From Cephalotrichum gorgonifer (taxonomy: Eukaryota > Ascomycota > Sordariomycetes > Microascales > Microascaceae): a DNA stretch of 64,000 nucleotides. Position 1 is the first letter of the stretch; each line of letters begins with the position of its first letter. Below, one piece after another: positions 33,547 through 44,293 of this stretch. The stretch is taken from contig ONZQ02000016.1 in the NCBI GenBank assembly GCA_900312665.1, forward strand, positions 124,001-188,000, given 5' to 3'. The position numbers and the translations under genes were made by a program. The notes under the pieces were generated by a model. It ran no database searches, was not told the DNA's origin, and saw only the letters and a program-made list of their open reading frames with translations.

Positions 33547-34589
33547 AGCCGGGGTACCGTAATTGATTGGTTCAGTCTCTACGCGGCTCGATGGCGGTGT
33601 TTGGCATCGGCGTATTCGAAAAGGCTTGCTCGGAACGGTTGGAGCCAAGACAGTTAGAAGAGGGTACTCACGCACGGACGAGTGACTCCAGGCTGGTGCC
33701 TAATCCTACCCCAGGAGGCAAAAAATATCTGGCAACATACACCCCTATCATAGCTTCCCTCCATATGTATCCGTAGAAACCTGCAATCGTGGAATTGTCC
33801 AACCTACAAGAATGCAGAGCGTCCACTCAGACCATCACCTGAGCAAGTGATTCCAAGATGCTGGCGAGTGTTTGTGTTTTAGTGACATGGAGAGTCAGCG
33901 CTTCCGCGCTAATATTGGGCCAGCCTTCTTGTGTGGATGCCATGTTAAGCGCGCGAGTGTGTTTCTTAAATCCACCTCCTGAACTCATTGCATTAATAAG
34001 ATCCCGCCTAGCCGTGCCTGTTACCCATTTTCGTCTGAAACGTAGTTCGACAAAGCTACCCAAAATACATGGGCTGCTGCTAGCACGGCCTGGAAAGTGG
34101 AGAATGAAATTTATAGCGACCAACCCGGTTTGTTTGTGTACACCGTGTTCGGCGCGTAGCTTACTGCGCGCTTAGCGAAACAAGACACGTCGTACGCGAA
34201 TTGAAAATCCAGCTCCCGCTAACAGTCAGAGGCATTGATAAAGTGGTCTGTGGAATCACGACGCCCATGAGTTATACTAGCTTATCAACAAGGGTTTCAG
34301 CTGAAGGTCTTTGAATCCTAGCTCAATCGAACACTCGTATAGACATGTACCATGGGTACCTTGGAGTCAGAACATCCATATACCCCGCCTAATTCCCTTC
34401 CTTCATGGGTCTTCATACATCCAGTATTCACCATCAAACCCATTCAAACTATATCACCCACCACTACCTTTCCGCTCTTCCCATTTTAAGTGTCTTTTTT
34501 TTTTTTGCATTCGGCCCTTTTAAACCTCCGCTGTCTTATCTCCACGCCGAGTGTCATCTCGTTCGGTGGCCTCGCCCTGATCTGCAATC
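33547..34589. other. Intergenic, divergent
   Basis: Between the F-box pseudogene start and the PD-(D/E)XK-like gene. Polypyrimidine tracts with a T run at 34496-34506 just precede the latter. No gene recognised. Confidence 0.5.
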
Positions 34590-35201
34590 ATGACTGACGG
34601 GCGCATACTGAACCCAAGTGTTTGGGGCTTCATGTCCTGGGTATTCGAAGCCGAAGATGCAACCACCGAAAATCCTGTTCGAAACCTATGGCTCACTGCT
34701 TTGAGGCTCCTCTTTCCCGGGACTCTTACGGCTGCACGCCCCAGGGCTGCCTACCGTGTCTCGTTTCACCCAGCAACCCTCGCGACAAATCCTAAAGCCG
34801 GCGCCATCTTAAAGGAAATTCGCTTGACGGAAAACGCTACCGAAATTCGAGTCTCGGCGGATTATCGAACAAGAGATATCTTCTTCGCAGAATGCAAGAA
34901 AGCTGGCGAAGATACGGCAGAGGGGTGGGAGAGGGCCGAAACTGAACTCGCCCAATACCTCGAGGAGAACCTCGACGGCTGCGATTGGTTCTACTGCGCG
35001 GTAGGCATTGGCACGAAGGCATCGTTTTATAAATGGGACCGGAATCGAGGTGACAACCACCGCGACCAATTGGCACCGATGCACACGCGTGCACTTGACT
35101 TCGCCAACCCTGCGGACCGACCTGTTATCGAGAGGTATTTCGAGCAAATCAAGAACGACGGATGGGACCGGACCGATCCCTGGCTTAGTTCCAGCCTTTG
35201 A
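34590..35201 (+). CDS. PD-(D/E)XK nuclease-fold-like protein, 203 aa
   Basis: Single exon with ATG at 34590. The central segment TRDIFFAECKKAGEDTAEGW shows an acidic residue followed by ExK, the arrangement of PD-(D/E)XK nuclease-fold proteins. After it come the amphipathic helix AETELAQYLEENL and the strand WFYCAVGIGTKASFYKWD. Its general plan matches the relic at 9534-10101, which also follows an F-box gene of the same family. No signal peptide or membrane segment. Nuclease activity is not established; many fungal proteins with this pattern are orphan hypotheticals. Confidence 0.6.
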   Translation: MTDGRILNPSVWGFMSWVFEAEDATTENPVRNLWLTALRLLFPGTLTAARPRAAYRVSFHPATLATNPKAGAILKEIRLTENATEIRVSADYRTRDIFFAECKKAGEDTAEGWERAETELAQYLEENLDGCDWFYCAVGIGTKASFYKWDRNRGDNHRDQLAPMHTRALDFANPADRPVIERYFEQIKNDGWDRTDPWLSSSL

Positions 35202-36584
35202 GAATGCACTTTTGCATTTGTCGGCCGGGCCACGTGCTATCTATGCTAAGTGAATCTGAGACGAGGTACTGCGGGGGGCCTGAAATCAACTTCGATCTGT
35301 AGGAATGGCCCCAAGCAAGAAGACCACCACTCTGTTCAGCTAAAAAAAAAAGCAAGATTGTTTAAGCTTGAAACTTCTCGGCAAGCTCGAGCTACTGAAA
35401 TAATGGTTAGCCTGCGTCATTGCCAAGGTTGACTTGGCGTCGTGACTTGGGGCACCCGGGTTGCCTAACATTTGGAGTTCGTATTCGGGAAGCCAAATAT
35501 ACCACCATATTACCCACCAATAGCAATACAGCGGATTAGATACTGTGCCTTGACTCGAGGCCTAAGCTTAAACAGCAGGTCGGTCTGTCATATTTGAGCT
35601 CCTCATACCCTGCAGCTGGAGTCTTTGCTATGGTAGTAGGTAGCTAATGGGTAACATGATAAATACTAGTTGAACATGAACATAAGAGGATATATCCTCC
35701 TTCGCCAGTTGGGAATGGGGTGGTAGGAAGGGAATATGGATGCCTGTTCAAATATTTCCTAATTTGGCAAGAACAAATCGTAATACACACCGTTGCCGCA
35801 TGGTGAAGAGGGCCTATCACAGTGTGTCTCTCAATATGCCGATCATATTACGGACGTAAGAACATGGCTGCGCACCAGAGCCCAACTAACTTCAGGTCGT
35901 TCGGTGTAGGTACTTTCGTCACTATACTTTATCCATATAAACAACTTTTCACCAGCCGCTATTTCCAAGACAGATGATGCGTCTTGTGCTTACCAAGGCA
36001 GATTCCGGAACTTCCGATAGGCCCGCAACTCGGACATCCCTACTTTCCGATTCTTTGCCCCGGACGGCTCAATCCCGTCTGCGGGTGCTCAGCCTACGAG
36101 ATCCACATTACTACCGAATTTTGGTGCGAGGCACTTTGTAATTACCAGTATACCATTGGCTGGTGTGTGCCGCGCGTACTTCGTAACTCGGAACGAAAAC
36201 GAGTGCGAGTATTAAGCGGCTGAGATTGCGCAAGTTGAAAGGATTGCCAAGGTGCAAAACGGACTGTTGCCTGTTCCGATCGCCGACGGAGCCGGGATTT
36301 GGACGTCGAAGTGTATAGGGGTAGAAAGCAAGAGGGGAGGCTTAGCCCAGCAATTGCGTGTCGATCGCGGCTCAGGAATGTGTTTGTGATCGTCTGGAAG
36401 ACTACCAGGTCGGTTCGTGACGCCGCCTCCCTAGCCAAGCCTTCCGGGCCGCTCCGATTATATACGAGTATATATAAACATGCTGCCCCTTGCTATAAGG
36501 ATCACTCCCTTCTCGAATTAAAGACGTCAAGTTTCGCTATTAGCATACGTTCCACTTCGGCCTCAGTACCGTCTTTTCTAAACG
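35202..36584. other. Long intergenic region
   Basis: AT-richer than its surroundings, with no gene recognised. A nine-base A run at 35343-35351. It ends in the promoter of the peroxidase gene (TATA box at 36471). Confidence 0.5.
36471..36478 (+). promoter_or_regulatory. TATA box of the peroxidase gene
   Basis: TATATAAA 107 bp upstream of the ATG at 36585, in an alternating AT stretch from 36458. Confidence 0.55.
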
Positions 36585-37584
36585 ATGAAGCCCTCCACGG
36601 TCCTCTTTCTCGCGGTGGCGGCTGTCCCCACATACGCCGTGACGGCTGATCCGTTTGAGCAATGGCAAGGACCGACAGCAAGCGACGGTATGTGATGCTT
36701 CATGGTTTAATCCCCCGACGTGCCTCAGGGCTGACAGCTAGCTAGTCCGTGGCCCCTGTCCGTTCCTCAACACCTTCGCCAACCACGGTTTCCTGCCTCG
36801 CTCGGGCAAGTACATTACCGAACAGATCCTGATCGATGGCCTCTTCGACGCTGTTAATTTCAACGAGACCCTCGTGAAATTTCTGTTCGACTTCGCCATC
36901 ACCACAAACCCCGAACCCAATTCTACGTGGTTCTCACTCGACCATCTCACCCGCCACAATGTCCTAGAGCACGACGTCAGCCTCTCGTATGTCTAGTTCA
37001 ACTCCCACGATAGAACGTTTATTCTCGGACATCTAACACGCTTGGGTTTGACAGACGCGTCGACAACTTTTTCGGACATGCGGACGCCTTCAACCAGGAG
37101 GCATTCGATGAGACGGCTTCCTACTGGGGAGACGTCGTCTCCACCGAGACCGCGGTGGACGCACTCATCGCTCGCCGGGACAGGTCAAAGAAGACCAATC
37201 CCCACTTCTCCCTGTCCGAGCTAGGCGAGGCGTTCCTCATCGGAGAGACGGCTGCTTTCATCAACATCCTTGGTGACGCCGAGGCCGGCACGGCCAACAC
37301 GACCGTTGTGAGGTACCTGTTCGGTATGTTTTCAAGTTACCCGCCCCTCTTCTTCGCTACGTTCTTCCATACATACCCTTAATGCTCATAGCTAATTTCG
37401 ATTAGAAAACGAACGCTTGCCTACCGAACTTGGCTGGAAGAGACGAGAGGTTGCCTTTACCGAACAAGACCTGTCGGACGGCATGGATATAATCGGGGAG
37501 GAATACAGGAAGAGGCTAAACTCCACGACCCCTTCAAAACGCGGCGAGGGGTACAAGCGTGTCACACCTCATGGCACCTTCTAG
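36585..37584 (+). CDS. Secreted heme-thiolate peroxidase (chloroperoxidase/peroxygenase family)
   Basis: Four exons: 36585-36687, 36746-36986, 37055-37323, 37406-37584 (263 aa). Signal peptide MKPSTVLFLAVAAVPTYA. Mature N-terminus contains RGPCPFLNTFANHGFLPR: the PCP motif supplies the Cys thiolate that ligates heme. EHDVSLSR corresponds to the conserved EHD-S motif that binds Mg and sets the distal pocket. Potential N-glycosylation sites are NET, NST and NTT. The family uses H2O2 to halogenate or insert oxygen into aromatics and alkanes outside the cell. Length fits the short group. Introns of 58, 68 and 82 nt are canonical. Upstream of a methyltransferase, regulator, hydrolase and transporter. 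Confidence 0.88.
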
Positions 37585-38163
37585 ATGGTGCGCATTAATG
37601 TGCGCCCATGCACGACGAACGAGAGGAGGCTTTTCTATAGCCCCCAGAGCAAGGGCTGCATGTGGTAATACGCCCAGTCTTCTCGCAGAGTAATTCTCTG
37701 TGATTCATTCTCACGAAGATATTTATAAAACGTAAACCTGGTAAATACTGTCTTTTTAGTGCACTGGTGCGATGCAGAAATGGGACTAATACCCTAGAAA
37801 CGAATGGTATAGTAAATTAAAGGTCAAGTGGCTCTCACATCTTGGCTCCGAGGGCTCGGCTCTCCTGGGTGTACATAACAAGAGGCTCGATTATAAAGCG
37901 GCATGAAAATTGACTTCTAAATGGCGACATTTGGGTTCCGGAGTTGAGGGAGGAGATTGTTTCGGAGTTGAGGGTAATGGAAAGCGGGGAAGCCGGAGTT
38001 CAGCTCTGTAGTAACCAATAATAGCACGGGCCATACCGCGCAGGACCCAGGGCGTAGTTATTTAAAGTTTACAAACCATTGCTTAATTGCTAATCGAAAC
38101 ATCCCCCCCTGTAAGCTCTACGAATATCATACACCAACTGAATAACTCCAAGACACTCATACC
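37585..38163. other. Intergenic
   Basis: 3' flank of the peroxidase and promoter of the methyltransferase. Two copies of CGGAGTTGAGG (37936-37946 and 37964-37974). No gene. Confidence 0.5.
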
Positions 38164-39093
38164 ATGGCGACCGAAGAAAACACGTTCCGGACGTATACCC
38201 AAACGCAAGGGGAGAAATACGCCTCCGGACGCCCCGGGTATTCGTCGGACCTCTTCGAAGTCATCATAAATCATCACACCTCCACCGGCGGCCGGCTGGA
38301 TACCATACTCGATGCCGGCTGCGGGACCGGCCAAGCCACTCGCGATCTGGCACAATACTTTGCCAATGCCATCGGCTTGGATCCATCGGAGGGCATGATT
38401 AGCGCCGCCCGTGCCTCCGCCAAGTCATCGACCTCGCCAATACGCTTTGATGTATCGGCTGCAGAAGTTCTCGGTACAGATATAGAGCCGCCCATCGTTG
38501 ATGGGAGCGTCGATCTGCTGACGGCCGCGACGGCCGCTCACTGGTTCGACATGCAACGTTTTTGGGCTAGTGCAGCACGGGTCCTGAAACCCGGCGGGAC
38601 CGTTGCGCTCTGGGCAAGGACCGCACTCTCTATCGACCCTGCAAAGACACCGAATGGCACGAAGATAAAAGCTGTATTAGATGAAGTCTACAGAGAACTG
38701 GAGCCCTTCAACAGGCTGGGAAGCATATTGACGCGAGACCTCTATATCGACCTACCACTCCCTTGGACCCTCGAGTCCCCGGTCGAAGGATTCGATAAAC
38801 CAAGCCTGGTCCGAAAAGAGTGGAATAGGAATCGGGAATACAAAGAAGGCGAAGGGAATCTTGGGCTGGGAGCAGAGGTCACGGCGGAGGGGCTCGAGGA
38901 GCTCATGGGCACGAACAGCTCGGTGACGAGATGGAGAGAGGCACACCCTGATAAAGTCGGGACGGACGATGATTTACTAAGGGCCATGAGGACGCGAGTG
39001 GAGGATCTTCTCGCCGAGGGTGACGTGAGGTCCAACGAGAAGGTACTGAAGGGAGGGGTGGCCATCGTACTCCTAATGATGAAAAGGCTGTAG
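38164..39093 (+). CDS. Class I SAM-dependent methyltransferase
   Basis: Single exon, 309 aa. Motif I is ILDAGCGTGQATRDLA (SAM binding), followed by IGLDPSEGMISAAR, an acidic strand end, DGSVDLLTAATAAHWFDM and VLKPGGTVALWAR. The order and the YASGRPGYSSDLFEVI start match the trans-aconitate methyltransferase-like (TMT1) group of fungal methyltransferases. Members methylate small carboxylates or other metabolites. The substrate here is not determinable. Cytosolic. The Kozak context ACCATGG supports the start. Lies between the peroxidase and a Zn2Cys6 regulator. Confidence 0.85.
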   Translation: MATEENTFRTYTQTQGEKYASGRPGYSSDLFEVIINHHTSTGGRLDTILDAGCGTGQATRDLAQYFANAIGLDPSEGMISAARASAKSSTSPIRFDVSAAEVLGTDIEPPIVDGSVDLLTAATAAHWFDMQRFWASAARVLKPGGTVALWARTALSIDPAKTPNGTKIKAVLDEVYRELEPFNRLGSILTRDLYIDLPLPWTLESPVEGFDKPSLVRKEWNRNREYKEGEGNLGLGAEVTAEGLEELMGTNSSVTRWREAHPDKVGTDDDLLRAMRTRVEDLLAEGDVRSNEKVLKGGVAIVLLMMKRL

Positions 39094-39565
39094 TGAAGGC
39101 ATGTTAGAGAGCAGGTAGTCTATCAGCAGCTGTAGCCAAGGGTCAAATGTGGCACATTTCGTTCGTTTCTTCGCTGGAGCTGTCCTGCAGCCCTTTCTAG
39201 ATAGTTCGAATCACATACCTTCGCTTCTCCCGAGGAGGATCTGGTGGCGTCATATGGCGTCATATTGTAACCCGGACCTTAACTCGATCCACTTGCGCAG
39301 CCATAAGATGCATGTAGCATGAACCCACCATCCGCCGGCCCCACTTCGCCGTCCTCGGATCACGTGGGGTGCCGCCGGCTGGCTGTGTGGGATGAATGAA
39401 GAGCAGCAAGATCTGATCACGCTTTTGCATCACGTGGTTCCTGTCTTGGTGACAACCTCTTCGACTCGACTCTCCCAAGCTCGGGAGCAAATTCCTACAT
39501 ATTAGTGAGAAGCAGAGTCTGAGTCTCACATAGTCGGGAATTAATGCGGGTCCGCTGAGGCCATT
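39094..39565. other. Intergenic
   Basis: No gene seen. Contains the direct pair GTGGCGTCATAT/TGGCGTCATAT near 39243-39265. Confidence 0.5.
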
Positions 39566-40888
39566 ATGACGCCCGCGAGGTACGCAGTGTCTCGACAAAA
39601 AGCTTGTCAACAATGTTCCGCAGCAAAGGCGAAGTGCGATCGTAAAGCCGGAGGTTGCACGAGATGCGCCAGGCGAGGCGTGTCCTGTACATACCTCCCC
39701 GCCGGTGATCCATTACCCCGACGCCGAGGGCCAGTCCGCGGCCCCAGCGGTAACACCCCAGGAAGCCCCGGTCCTTCGCCAAACGTCCATACTCCGCCCG
39801 AGGCTTTGACTCCAAGTTCCAATATATCCATCCCAGAGAGAAACGCCGGTTCAGCGCTTCCGTCGGCACAGCCTATGCATTGTGGGAGTCCGACTTGGAC
39901 TTCGTTGAACTGCGTTGGCAGCTACACCTCAGGCGTTCCAAGGCCGGGCTCGTCGAACCATCATCATCTCCAGACCCTCGACTTTTCCGACTTAGAGCTC
40001 ATTTGCCCCATCAATGCCGATGATATCAGTAACCGCTGGCTGCAGTCGTTCATACCCGTTCCTGGACAGAAGACCAAGGAATACCCTGCCACGATAACGG
40101 CCTTCATTTACAGGATTCTGAAGTCCTACGCCTCTATGGCGATACGCGGTCGTGGCGTTCCGCCGTTTGTGCATTCCTCGCAGACGACTACAGCGGCAGC
40201 ACAGCCTCCCCTTTCTACATGCTTGGGGCTGGTGCGCATGTGCGAGAATCCCTTGCCGGGCAGTGAGAGTGCGGCGATAGACGTACTGCAGAGGGAGATG
40301 AGCAGCATCTACGGGCAACACGGATCATACGATAACCTTACTCTGCTATCAGCGTTCCAGGCATACCTTATTTACTCCCTCGTTTTATTCTTCATGCTGA
40401 GCCCTGGTGGAAACCCGTTCCTCCGCCAAGCCATGATGAACTTGCAGGAGCTAGCATGCGCGAGTAGTCGGCAAGGGCTCGTTTGCAAGGCAGAGCAGCT
40501 GCGTGCGCGCCCAAAGTGGGAGGGATGGATCATCGCGGAGGCCAAGCGCCGGACACTGTTCACCATGTACATTTTCGACAGCGTTCTCTTGGCCGAGGAC
40601 GGCCTTCCCACTTTCCTGGGAACTGAGCTGCGGGGTCTACTTGCCCCGGCAAGCAGGTCTCTGTGGAGTGTAAACCGACGAGATGAGTGGGAAGCCGCTT
40701 ACAATATCCATCTGACCGACTGGGGAGGTGGCGGGCTGAGAATCGACGAACTGTGGGCGATGGAGACAACCATGGACGAACATAGCATCAAGGAGAGGCG
40801 AAATAGAGTAGACAGGTGGCTTGAGGGTGTCGATGAGTACGGGACGATGATCTACGCCGTAACAAGTTGTACTCACGGCGGCGGATGA
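39566..40888 (+). CDS. Zn2Cys6 transcription factor
   Basis: Single exon, 440 aa. The zinc cluster is CX2CX6CX6CX2CX6C starting ACQQCSAAKAKCDRK near residue 13, followed by a Pro/Arg-rich linker (LPRRRGPVRG). The C-terminal region has fungal regulatory-domain features (LVLFFMLSPGGNPFLRQAMM, AEAKRRTLFTMYIFDSVLL) like small regulators that sit in secondary-metabolite or detoxification groups. Its neighbours (peroxidase, methyltransferase, isochorismatase-like hydrolase and MFS pump) are plausible targets by proximity only. Confidence 0.82.
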   Translation: MTPARYAVSRQKACQQCSAAKAKCDRKAGGCTRCARRGVSCTYLPAGDPLPRRRGPVRGPSGNTPGSPGPSPNVHTPPEALTPSSNISIPERNAGSALPSAQPMHCGSPTWTSLNCVGSYTSGVPRPGSSNHHHLQTLDFSDLELICPINADDISNRWLQSFIPVPGQKTKEYPATITAFIYRILKSYASMAIRGRGVPPFVHSSQTTTAAAQPPLSTCLGLVRMCENPLPGSESAAIDVLQREMSSIYGQHGSYDNLTLLSAFQAYLIYSLVLFFMLSPGGNPFLRQAMMNLQELACASSRQGLVCKAEQLRARPKWEGWIIAEAKRRTLFTMYIFDSVLLAEDGLPTFLGTELRGLLAPASRSLWSVNRRDEWEAAYNIHLTDWGGGGLRIDELWAMETTMDEHSIKERRNRVDRWLEGVDEYGTMIYAVTSCTHGGG

Positions 40889-41072
40889 TTCTCGTACCAG
40901 TATAATCAGAGAAAGTAGCCTAGGTATGGCCTTATTAACACTGAAGCACTCCGAGCAGTGTGACATCCAGTCCATCCCCCCCAGCCTCTAATCTGAGGCC
41001 ACTCGTGTCCGGATATTCCTCGTCATTGACTTCTGCCTCAAAAAAAATGAGTACGTAGTATGCCAGAATTGT

Positions 41073-41773
41073 CTAAGCTCGCTCAAGTGCCTCCAAAGCC
41101 TCGTCTATCGAAATTACCCTCACGTTCATTTTCGGAAGAAGCGTTCCCAGCATCGTTTTTGACATCTCGGGATGCTGGTCCGGTGGCAATTCCAATACGT
41201 TGTCCGAGATGACGTAGATGTTATAATCTAGGTCGAAAAGTCGAAAGATCGTGCTCATGACGACGCCAGAAAGACTAAGACCGGACTGCGATGGCAGTCA
41301 GTAATAGAGCGGTTGACTGGATAGAATTTTAGAAGTGATCCACTTACTATGACGACGGTGTCGATGTGCTGTGCCCTCAGGATCTGCTCCAAAGCATTTC
41401 CAGACCCGGCATACCACCTTGTTTTCTGGAGCACAACATCTTTCTCATCGACAGCGAAACAGGATGATATTTCCACCGCCGGAGAACCAGCCTCGAAGGA
41501 GCCGAAGCCCTCAAGCAGTCTGATAAAAGGAGCATCCTTCGCTAACTCTGGTGTGCCGGTGCTAAAGCAGAGGTTGGTGAAAATGGTGAGAGGCCGTGTG
41601 TCTTTCTGGTGAACAGCGTCGTTCCAGCGGGAACAGTTGGAGATGAAGGCCTTCCCCGCGCCGGTGTCCTTTACGGCATCTATTAGAACCGTCATCAAAT
41701 CCAAATTGAGGATAGCGAAGTGATTTCCGAAAATCGAAGCGCCACTAGCGGCAGATCTCTGTTTGAGGGTCAT
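41073..41773 (-). CDS. Isochorismatase-like cysteine hydrolase family protein
   Basis: Exons 41348-41773 and 41073-41285 (212 aa). Family features: an early Asp (LNLDLMTVLID), a central Lys (VVLQKTRWYAG) and the loop after VVI, normally holding the nucleophilic Cys, here ISGLSLSGVVMST. Ser or Gly occupies the Cys position, so classical cysteine hydrolysis is doubtful; several fungal homologues share such a replacement. C-terminal strand and helix (YNIYVISDNVLELP). The family hydrolyses isochorismate or amides. The 62-nt intron is canonical. Lies just 184 bp from the stop of the convergent regulator gene. Confidence 0.8.
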
Positions 41774-42227
41774 CGCGAAAATTGGAGGAGGCGCGAGGGT
41801 AAGATAGATAATGTACGGCTTAGTTTTCCTCTATGCTCAGCATGCCACAGGGCAATCCTTTTGTAGGTTGGCTGACCTGGCACTAAAACCACCCGCGACG
41901 CCGTCGCCCCTATTCCATCATGCCCAAGCCCAACTCCGAAAATCCAGGACACCCGGTTGCAGGGGCGTTCTGTGGGCCGTGTTCCCCCACGGCTCCATAT
42001 CTCGGAGTTCACCCCTAAGCTCCGCGCTCAACTCCGATGGCAGCCCACATTCACAAGATTGGCCCCACTTATTCCAGTGCTCAACTCCGGCGCCACTCCA
42101 CCATAGAGGCCGAGACGACGTCATCTGTGTGCCAAAATAAAGAGCCGCTGCACCCTAGGCGACGACGAGAACATACTATTCCGACATTTGTAGACAGAAT
42201 TGCAACTGGCCTCTACAATATCGAACA
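41774..42227. other. Divergent promoter
   Basis: Between the hydrolase and the MFS gene. CAACTCCGAT/CAACTCCGGC words repeat (about 41930, 42030, 42083). No gene. Confidence 0.5.
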
Positions 42228-43853
42228 ATGTCCGTCACTGACCAGTCTGAAGAACTCGAGGCCCAGTTGCCACCACGTACGCCGGACGAGGAGCCTTACA
42301 GCATCTTCGACAAGCGACAGAAGGCAATAATCGTGTTCCTTGCGTCGACTGCAGCTACTTGTAAGTCTCCGCCCCCCCCTCACCCCCTCTTAGGAGTAGC
42401 GATAACACCGTTGGTACGCTGGCGTTAAATAGTCTCCGGGTTTGCGTCCAACATATATTTTCCCGCCCTCCCCACAATTGCCCGAGACCTCAACGTCTCC
42501 GTGGAGCTCGTCAACCTCACGGTCACATCCTACCTCATCTTCCAGGGGATAGCCCCAAGCCTATGGGGCCCCTTATCAGATGTGAAGGGCCGCCGAGTAG
42601 CCTACTGCTGCACCTTCGTCGTCTTCCTCGGAGCGTGTATCGGCCTCGCGGAGACGAAGAACTACGCCACCCTAATCGTGCTGAGGTGCCTGCAAAGCAC
42701 CGGCAGCGCGAGCACCATCGCGATCGGCTCCGGCGTCATTGGGGACATCACCACCCGAGCGGAACGAGGGGGGTTCATGGGCGTATTCCAGGCCGGATTG
42801 CTTGCTCCAGTTGCCATCGGCCCAATCATTGGAGGCGCGCTCGCGGGATCTCTCGGATGGCGGTCCATCTTTTGGTTTTTGACTATTTACAGCGGCGTCT
42901 TTCTTCTCTTACTTATCCTCCTCCTTCCCGAAACGTTGCGGTCGGCTGTTGCAAACGGAAGCCGGACACCTTCAAATCCCATCGCCCGATATCCCCTTGT
43001 CGTCTACCAGAAAACGACAAAGATAAAATGGGATCCGGAAGCAACTCCGCCGCACCCTGCCGCCAGGAAGCATGTTGACATCACCGGACCACTCCGCATA
43101 CTCGTCAGCAGACACGCAGCGCCCATCATCATTTTCCTCGCCGTTTATTACGCGGTCTGGCAAATGAGCATAACCGCCATGTCCTCTCTCTTCGAGGAGC
43201 GCTACGGACTCGGCGAAACGGAAATAGGCCTCACCTTCATTGCCAACGGGGTCGGGTCTATTATCGGAACACTTATCACGGGCAAACTACTCGACATGGA
43301 CTACCGTAGGATCAAATCAAAGCATGAGGCTCGGTTGAATCAAACTGGTGTGGAGGCAGCCAGCGGCATGGACGGCCGGCCCACGAACACTGGAGACGCC
43401 TTTCCGCTCGAGAAGGCCCGCCTCCGACTTGTCCCCGCATTTTCATCTATCCAATGTCTATCTATTCTCCTCTTTGGTTGGACTATCCAATACTCCGATC
43501 GCGTCCATATCGCGGTTCCTGTCGTATCGACGTTCATCACTGGATGGACAGCTGTTTCGACGCAGTCGGTTATCATGACGTACCTCGTCGACATTTTCCC
43601 CGAGAAGAGCGCAGCTGCTAGCGCAAGTCTGAATCTGGCGCGATGCTTGTTCGCTGCCGGGGGCACGAGTTTCGTGATGCCGCTGGTACATCGGGTCGGA
43701 GTTGGCCTGGCATTCACTATCTGCGTTATTGTGCAGGTTGTCGCGTTTTTAGGAGTTGTGGTGCAGTGGAAATTCGCCGGCGCTTGGAGGGAGCAGGAAA
43801 AGAATACGGCGAATCAGAACAAGGAAGGATTCAGAAAGAAGAGGTCAATGTAG
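42228..43853 (+). CDS. MFS drug:H+ antiporter (DHA1 family)
   Basis: Exons 42228-42360 and 42433-43853 (517 aa). The start of transmembrane helix 1 is split by the intron and restored as ATFSGFASNIYFPALP. About twelve hydrophobic segments. MFS motif A appears as GPLSDVKGRRVAY, and motif C of drug antiporters as GVFQAGLLAPVAIGPIIGG. A hydrophilic loop after helix 6 is followed by DITGPLRILVSRHAAPII. Closest in style to AQR1/QDR/FLR1-type exporters of weak acids and drugs at the plasma membrane. Divergent to the isochorismatase-like gene and near a peroxidase, methyltransferase and regulator, consistent with an export or detoxification role. Confidence 0.88.
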
Positions 43854-44293
43854 ATTCTGGCTGGCAATGTGGTGACCTCTAATTCTGGAGATATTCGTAA
43901 ATAGAAGCATGTGCTCGTGTGGGAGCAAATAATACACTATTCTGTCGATGAAGTGGGGCTTGTCTGTGCTGGCCGCCCGGTCAGCATACGGGCTTGGTCG
44001 CGACATAGCCACATACTGTCTCCTCGACCGCCTCGACACTGACAGACCAATGCGCTTGCTCCAAGTTTCCCGGGGTGGCTGTGCGCTGCGTAATTCCACT
44101 TCTTCCTCATCGAATTGACGGAGATGATTTCCCCTTTGGGCCGATTTCGCCCCTCATTTCCTCCCACTCTAAAGTCCCCCCGCCAGCCTCCTTTCCTGCT
44201 GTTGATTGCCAAAATTCTGACAGGATCGCAAATATCCTCGCGACCGCTAAATATCACCTTAACAAAACTCCATTGTGTCCCTTGGTGGACAAG
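43854..44293. other. Intergenic
   Basis: 3' flank of the MFS gene and promoter of the Helo-like/ankyrin gene. The frame upstream of 44294 is open but unlike the family, so I treat it as 5' leader. Confidence 0.5.
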
